Below are positions 59,510 to 64,000 of a stretch of 64,000 bases of DNA, piece by piece (position 1 is the stretch's first letter; each line of letters opens with the position of its first letter). The notes below the pieces were generated by a model. The model was not told where the DNA came from and did not search any database. It saw only the letters and a list, made by a program, of their open reading frames with translations. Source of the DNA: CAZMHN01 sp964566145 (GTDB lineage Bacteria; Patescibacteriota; Patescibacteriia; Veblenbacterales; UBA10138); NCBI GenBank assembly GCA_964566145.1, contig CAZMHN010000002.1, forward strand, positions 1-64,000, given 5' to 3'. The translations under genes were made by a program, and so were the position numbers.

Positions 59510-60442
59510 ATGCCTCAGGCCACACGAGAGATCAAGCGCCGCATACGGTCCATCAAGAACACCCACCAGATAACCAAAGCGATGGAGCTGGTGTCGGCCG
59601 CCAAGATGAGAAAAGCGGTGCAGAACGTGCTGGCGACGCGCGCCTACGGCGACTTGGCTTGGCAGTTGTTGCAGGAGTTGGCCAAACGCACGGACGCTTC
59701 GCAGCACCCCTTGCTTGCAAAACGGGAAAGCGTGAAACGCGTGGGGCTCATCCTGGTCAGCTCGAACCGCGGCTTGTGCGGCGGGTTCAACCACCAGCTG
59801 GTGAACCGCGTGAAAGCGTATTTGAAGCACCACCGCGACGTGGAAGTCGAGCTGGAGGCTGACCTCATGGCTGTCGGCCGCCGCGGCCGCGACCTCATGT
59901 TCCGTCTGGGAGAGGCCATCGTGGCCGAATTCACGAAAGCCGACGTCACCACCCGCCTGGAAGAGGTGACGCCCGTGGCCAGGCTGGCCATGGACGACTA
60001 CCTTTCAGGCAAGTACGACCGCATCGTCATCGCCTATACCGATTTCATTTCACCCATCACCCAAAAGCCGCGCATCAAACAGCTTCTGCCTTTGGTGGCG
60101 GAGCCTGACCCGTATCTGGGCGAGGCCAGGCTTCCGGGCGCGTTCCAGCGCGATTTGGCGGCCGAAGGCCACCGCTACAACAGCGAGTATTTGTTCGAGC
60201 CTTCGCCTGATGAAGTACTGGAATCCCTGTTGCCGCGCCTCATCGAAATGCAGCTGTACCAGGCCTTGCTGGAGTCGGACGCGGCCGAGCACTCCGCCCG
60301 CATGATGGCCATGAGGAACGCTACCGAAGCGGCCAAAGACATGATAGATTCCCTAACCCTTACCTATAACCAGGCCAGGCAGGCGAGCATCACCACCGAA
60401 CTTGCCGATATCACTGGCGGCCGCGTGGCCGTGGAAGCTTAA
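59510..60442 (+). CDS. atpG: ATP synthase subunit gamma
   Basis: 310 residues. Start PQATREIKRRIRSIKNTHQITKAMELVSAAKMRKA and end ARMMAMRNATEAAKDMIDSLTLTYNQARQASITTELADITGG-type helices (shown in part: MMAMRNATEAAKDMI, LTYNQARQASITTELADI). This is the central rotor shaft. A middle insert of about 20 residues (LGEARLPGAFQRDLAAEGHR) makes it slightly longer than the E. coli protein. Confidence 0.97.
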   Translation: MPQATREIKRRIRSIKNTHQITKAMELVSAAKMRKAVQNVLATRAYGDLAWQLLQELAKRTDASQHPLLAKRESVKRVGLILVSSNRGLCGGFNHQLVNRVKAYLKHHRDVEVELEADLMAVGRRGRDLMFRLGEAIVAEFTKADVTTRLEEVTPVARLAMDDYLSGKYDRIVIAYTDFISPITQKPRIKQLLPLVAEPDPYLGEARLPGAFQRDLAAEGHRYNSEYLFEPSPDEVLESLLPRLIEMQLYQALLESDAAEHSARMMAMRNATEAAKDMIDSLTLTYNQARQASITTELADITGGRVAVEA

Positions 60443-60463
60443 TCAACGATAGTACGATTTTCT

Positions 60464-61834
60464 ATGTCTACAGGAAAAATCACCCAAGTCATCGGTCCCG
60501 TGGTCGACGTGGCCTTTGAGAAAGATCTCCCGCCCATTTACCAGGCTTTGGAAACCAAGCTCGATGGCGGCGAATCGCTGGTTCTTGAGGTGCAGCAACA
60601 CCTGGGGTCCGGCAGCGTGCGCACTGTGGCCATGGGCCCCAGTGACGGCCTGAGGCGAGGCCAGGAGGTGAAGGACACCGGCAGTGTCATTACCGTGCCC
60701 GTAGGCAGAGAGACGTTGGGGCGCATGGTCGACGTGCTGGGGAATCCGCTGGACGAAGGCGAGCCTGTGAAGGCCAAGCAGCGGCAGCCCATCCACCGCG
60801 CGAGCCCGAAGTTCACCGACCAATCCGTGAAAGCCGAGGTGTTCGAGACCGGCATTAAGGTCATAGACCTCATCTGTCCGTTCGTGAAAGGCGGCAAGGT
60901 CGGCTTGTTCGGCGGCGCGGGCGTGGGCAAGACCGTGGTCATTCAGGAGCTCATCCGTAACATCGCTTCGGAGCACGGCGGGTTCTCGGTGTTCGCCGGC
61001 GTCGGCGAACGTTCGCGCGAGGGCAACGACCTGTACCACGAAATGAAAGGCTCGGGCGTGTTGCCCAAGACGTCTTTAGTCTTCGGACAAATGAACGAAC
61101 CGCCCGGAGTGCGCGCTCGCGTGGCCTTGACCGGTCTGGCCATGGCCGAGCACTTCCGCGACGCGGAGAAGCAGGATGTGCTCCTGTTCATAGACAACAT
61201 CTTCCGTTTCACGCAGGCGGGTAGCGAGGTGTCGGCGCTCTTAGGACGCATTCCGTCGGCCGTGGGCTACCAGCCGACCTTGGCCACGGATATGGGCGAA
61301 TTGCAGGAGCGCATTACGTCGACCAAAGAAGGCTCCATTACGTCCGTGCAAGCGGTGTACGTGCCGGCCGACGACCTGACCGACCCGGCCCCGGCCACCA
61401 CCTTTTCCCACCTTGATTCCACCGTGGTGCTGAATCGTGCTTTGACCGAAATAGGCATTTACCCGGCAGTGGACCCGTTGGATTCCACCTCCACCATTCT
61501 TGACCCAAAGATAATCGGCGAAGAGCACTACCGCACGACCCGCGAGGTTCAGCGCGTACTCCAGCGCTACAAGGATTTGCAGGACATCATAGCCATTCTG
61601 GGCATGGATGAGCTGTCAGAGGAAGACAAGCTCACGGTGGCGCGCGCCCGCAAGATGCAGCGCTTCTTGAGCCAGCCCTTCTTCGTGGCCGAGACCTTCA
61701 CTGGGCTCCCGGGCAAGTACGTGCCTTTGGCCGAAACGGTACGCGGTTTCAGGGAGATTCTGGAAGGCAAGCACGACGACAAGCCTGAGCAGTCCTTCCA
61801 CATGAAAGGTTCCATCGACGAGGTAACGGCCTAG
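60464..61834 (+). CDS. atpD: ATP synthase subunit beta
   Basis: 456 residues. The P-loop is GGAGVGKTVVIQELI (near 149-156), the catalytic Glu is in GVGERSREGNDLYHEM, and Walker B is DVLLFIDNIFRFTQAGSEVS. Catalytic sites are complete. The start lacks a ribosome site although the protein is needed in three copies. Confidence 0.98.
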   Translation: MSTGKITQVIGPVVDVAFEKDLPPIYQALETKLDGGESLVLEVQQHLGSGSVRTVAMGPSDGLRRGQEVKDTGSVITVPVGRETLGRMVDVLGNPLDEGEPVKAKQRQPIHRASPKFTDQSVKAEVFETGIKVIDLICPFVKGGKVGLFGGAGVGKTVVIQELIRNIASEHGGFSVFAGVGERSREGNDLYHEMKGSGVLPKTSLVFGQMNEPPGVRARVALTGLAMAEHFRDAEKQDVLLFIDNIFRFTQAGSEVSALLGRIPSAVGYQPTLATDMGELQERITSTKEGSITSVQAVYVPADDLTDPAPATTFSHLDSTVVLNRALTEIGIYPAVDPLDSTSTILDPKIIGEEHYRTTREVQRVLQRYKDLQDIIAILGMDELSEEDKLTVARARKMQRFLSQPFFVAETFTGLPGKYVPLAETVRGFREILEGKHDDKPEQSFHMKGSIDEVTA

Positions 61835-61843
61835 TTTTGTTCC

Positions 61844-62290
61844 ATGCCTAAGAACATCTACTTCCAAATAGCCACACCTGAGCGCATCGTGTTCGAGGCG
61901 CCCGCGGCCGAACAGGTGACCCTGCCTACGACCATGGGGCAGATTACGGTGCTGCCGGACCACTTGCCCCTCGTGGCCACCCTGATCCCGGGCGAGCTTT
62001 GGGTGAAGGTGGGCGGGGAAGAGGTGTCCATGGCGGTTTCCGGCGGTTTCATCGAGGTAGGCGAGGGCAGGGTGGTGGTGCTGGCAGATACGGCGGAGCG
62101 CGCCGAGGAGCTGGACGAGAAGCGGGCCGATGAGGCCCGGGCCAGGGCCCACGAGCTCATGCAACAGCAACGTACGGCGGAAAGCACGGATTACGCCGCG
62201 CTGGCCGCCAAGCTCGAAAAGGAGCTAGCCCGTCTGCACGTGGCACGGAAGCACCGCGACCGACAACGCCCAGGCATACGGGTGGAATAA
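61844..62290 (+). CDS. atpC: ATP synthase subunit epsilon
   Basis: 148 residues: an N-terminal beta-sandwich (IYFQIATPERIVFEAPAAEQ, LPTTMGQITVLPDHLPLV, AVSGGFIEVGEGRVVVLAD) and a C-terminal helical pair (ARARAHELMQQ ... ALAAKLEKELARLHVARKHRD) that can inhibit hydrolysis. It is 9 bases after atpD and the last gene of the operon; no clear terminator follows. Confidence 0.95.
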   Translation: MPKNIYFQIATPERIVFEAPAAEQVTLPTTMGQITVLPDHLPLVATLIPGELWVKVGGEEVSMAVSGGFIEVGEGRVVVLADTAERAEELDEKRADEARARAHELMQQQRTAESTDYAALAAKLEKELARLHVARKHRDRQRPGIRVE

Positions 62291-62348
62291 GTCAGGCTTT
62301 TGATGTTTGGATTATTTTTTATACACAAACACCTAAACACACATAACC

Positions 62349-63110
62349 ATGAGTGAACATATGGAACATACACATAACAGTGAAGCTGAGCGACTTTGGC
62401 GCGACCAAGAACCGATGCTTACGCGCATGCGGGAGATGGGTCCGGATGAATATTTCGCCAGCCTGAAGCTGGACGAGGCGTTCGAACTTAAGGATCACAG
62501 CCTGCGTTGCATGGATGAGGGCACCCCAGGCGGCATACACATGGCTGGTTCAGGCATTCTGGATAAGCGTGCTGCTACCGAGCTCGTACGCCGAGCCGGC
62601 GTTACCGGCATCTCTAGTCATGCTGGGTGCGGCGCCGCGGCCCTTTTCGCCCGCAGGGAGGGACTGGATCCAAGCAAGGCTGATGAATACGGCATTGTCT
62701 GGGCCAAGGAGTTGGCCGATGATGCGGGAGTGCCGTACGTCGGTCATATCGGCTCTGAATCCATGGCTCGTCCAGCCGAACTACATATAGCCCGCGTGGC
62801 GTATTTCGACGGCACGGGGCAATTTGATCCGTCTCAGGTGAAGGATCTACCGTCAGGTTTTGTCATCAGTCGCAAATTCATGGAGGCGCCCTACGCCAAG
62901 CAGGAAGCTGACATTGCAGTTTCCATTGCACTGGGCGAGCATGGATTCGGCGACAGACTGACTGAGGAATCTCCGTTCTACCTGGTGGCGGTAGGCGACG
63001 GCCGCCCAGGCGGCTTGTCCAGGGAAGCGCTGGAACAGGAGTTTCAGGATATAGTTCAGCGGTCAGGCGGCCGAGTTGTAGGCTCTGGTTTCACAGCGAC
63101 ACCTAAGTAA
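62349..63110 (+). CDS. Beta-carbonic-anhydrase-like protein, divergent
   Basis: 253 residues. Residues 50-97 follow the beta-carbonic anhydrase core: HSLRCMDEGTPGG (Cys54, Asp56), then IHMAGSGILDKRAATELVRRAGV (as in the xVAGNxxxP ... SIEYAxxxLGV segment), then GISSHAGCGAAAL (His91, Cys94). These are the Cys/Asp/His/Cys zinc residues. The Arg of the Asp-Arg dyad (expected at 58) is Gly. The C-terminal half (YGIVWAKELADDAGVPYVGHI, AELHIARVAYFDGTGQFDP) is not recognised. It may hydrate CO2, bind zinc or do something different. The leader ends AAACACACATAACC-ATG with no ribosome site, like the small gene at 26895. Confidence 0.6.
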   Translation: MSEHMEHTHNSEAERLWRDQEPMLTRMREMGPDEYFASLKLDEAFELKDHSLRCMDEGTPGGIHMAGSGILDKRAATELVRRAGVTGISSHAGCGAAALFARREGLDPSKADEYGIVWAKELADDAGVPYVGHIGSESMARPAELHIARVAYFDGTGQFDPSQVKDLPSGFVISRKFMEAPYAKQEADIAVSIALGEHGFGDRLTEESPFYLVAVGDGRPGGLSREALEQEFQDIVQRSGGRVVGSGFTATPK

Positions 63111-63128
63111 ACGCGCGGCAGTTTTGTG

Positions 63129-63160
63129 GCGGGGTCAAGTAATTTGGCCCCGCTTTTGTT
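63129..63160 (+). terminator. Terminator after the carbonic-anhydrase-like gene
   Basis: 10-bp stem GCGGGGTCAA / TTGGCCCCGC (one G-U pair) with a 5-base loop, followed by TTTTGTT. Confidence 0.9.
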
Positions 63161-63176
63161 GTCAGTCGGAAGGGCG

Positions 63177-63185
63177 TGCTACACT
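63177..63185 (+). promoter_or_regulatory. Extended -10 promoter of the uvrD-like gene
   Basis: TGCTACACT with the -10 TACACT at 63180-63185, 8 bases before ATG 63194; TTGTTG lies 18 bases upstream. Predicted leaderless. Confidence 0.6.
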
Positions 63186-63193
63186 TGGCTCAT

Positions 63194-64000
63194 ATGGCGG
63201 CCAAGGCAGGGGTAGACCTGTTGAAGGATCTGAACGGCGAACAGCAGGCGGCGGTGACCCACGGGGGCGGCCCGCTCTTGATCGTGGCCGGCGCGGGAAC
63301 CGGCAAGACCACGGCCATCACGCGCCGCGTCGCCTGGCTCATCCAGGAAGGCCTGGCACAACCGGAGGAGATACTGGCCCTTACGTTCACGGACAAGGCC
63401 GCTCTTGAGATGGAGGAGCGGGTGGACAGGCTCCTCCCCATGGGTTACGTGAACGTGTGGGTGTCCACATTCCACGCCTTTGGCGAGCGCGTACTGCAGG
63501 ATTGGGGCCTGGAGATAGGCGTACCCAATAATTTCAGGCTTTTGACCCAAGCCGAGCAGTGGATGCTCGTGCGCCGTAACCTGGACAGGTTCAAGCTTGA
63601 TTACTACAGGCCGCTTGGCAACCCGACGCGGTTCATCCATGCCCTCATCCAGCATTTTTCGCGCGCCAAGGACGAAGAGGCGTTCCCGGAAGATTACCTC
63701 AGGCTGTCTGACAACAAGCGCCTGGATACCGGCGCGACCGAGTACCTAAAAAAAGGCAAGCGCAAGAAAAAGACGAAAGCTGACGAGGGGGCATCGGCCG
63801 ACGAACAGGAAAGCCAAAGGCTCAGCGAGGTAGCTGAAGCATACAAAACGTATCAGGAGCTCTTGCACGAGCAGGGTGTGTTGGATTTCGGCGACCTCAT
63901 CAACTACACGCTGAAACTGTTCCGCACGAGGCCAAAGGTGCTTTCGTACTACCAAAAGAAGTTCAAGTACATCCTGGTGGACGAGTTCCAGGACACGAAC
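63194..64000 (+). CDS. UvrD/PcrA-type superfamily I DNA helicase (3' truncated by window)
   Basis: The first 269 residues are open to the window edge. The Q motif and Walker A are LNGEQQAAVTHGGGPLLIVAGAGTGKTTAITRR; motif Ia is ILALTFTDKAALEMEERV; motif Ic is VWVSTFHAFGERVLQ; and the Walker B (motif II) DEFQDTN is at the very end. A Lys-rich insert (KKGKRKKKTKADEG) lies near residue 190. It is a 3'-5' repair or replication helicase; whether it is UvrD, PcrA or a RecB-like fusion needs the missing part. Confidence 0.92.
   Translation, partial: MAAKAGVDLLKDLNGEQQAAVTHGGGPLLIVAGAGTGKTTAITRRVAWLIQEGLAQPEEILALTFTDKAALEMEERVDRLLPMGYVNVWVSTFHAFGERVLQDWGLEIGVPNNFRLLTQAEQWMLVRRNLDRFKLDYYRPLGNPTRFIHALIQHFSRAKDEEAFPEDYLRLSDNKRLDTGATEYLKKGKRKKKTKADEGASADEQESQRLSEVAEAYKTYQELLHEQGVLDFGDLINYTLKLFRTRPKVLSYYQKKFKYILVDEFQDTN

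Overview
The window is a G+C-rich, densely packed bacterial segment. It most likely belongs to the Candidate Phyla Radiation (Patescibacteria), probably a Parcubacteria-type lineage. The reasons are the gene style: pilins of the GFTLIELLVVIAIIG ... SRDAKRV type, tandem thioredoxin-fold DsbA-like proteins, large secreted Ig/FN3-like proteins, and a membrane-anchored Clp ATPase beside housekeeping genes. This assignment is inference; no rRNA or taxonomic marker search was possible.

Layout. 1-6709: three surface or secreted proteins, the first cut by the window edge. 6853-19749: a nearly complete type IV pilus locus (pilM, pilN, pilO, a small membrane protein, a pilin, pilB, a CheY-like regulator, a degenerate pilT-like gene, pilC, two more pilins, pilD and four minor pilin-like genes). 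19758-26675: ligA, gatC, gatA (broken by a 10-N assembly gap), three dsbA-like genes and lgt. 26683-31979: tRNA-Asp, a 56-codon gene and a minus-strand island with a PEGA-repeat lipoprotein, an OmpA-like/beta-barrel protein, two small exported or anchored proteins and a tRNA-like element in a long leader. 32050-43278: smpB, ssrA (tmRNA), infC, rpmI, rplT, argS, ileS, recO and membrane proteins, with a minus-strand CDP-alcohol phosphatidyltransferase. 43282-55311: Clp-like ATPase, a minus-strand PlsC-like acyltransferase, glyS, an M16 peptidase, an AI-2E family permease, rsmI, metG, cvpA, tatD and rmuC. 55434-62290: a full F-type ATP synthase operon (atpI/Z, B, E, F, H, A, G, D, C). 62349-64000: a beta-carbonic-anhydrase-like protein and the start of a UvrD/PcrA-type helicase.

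Two expression styles are visible. Many plus-strand operons start with an extended -10 box (TGnTAnACT type) ending only 6-10 bases before the start codon, which predicts leaderless mRNAs. All six minus-strand protein genes instead have an AGGAG-type ribosome binding site 6-8 bases from the ATG, and their four transcription units have a TTGAC(A/C) -35 box and leaders of roughly 50-250 bases. These minus-strand genes encode envelope or lipid functions (lipoprotein, barrel, phosphatidyltransferase, acyltransferase), so they may be a separately acquired or separately regulated set.

The most interesting items are this split in expression signals, the tRNA-like leader, the OmpA/barrel protein in a lineage usually thought to lack an outer membrane, the carbonic-anhydrase-like protein without the usual Asp-Arg dyad, PilN with two PilM-binding-type motifs, and two ATPases with the same Lys-to-Arg change in Walker A.
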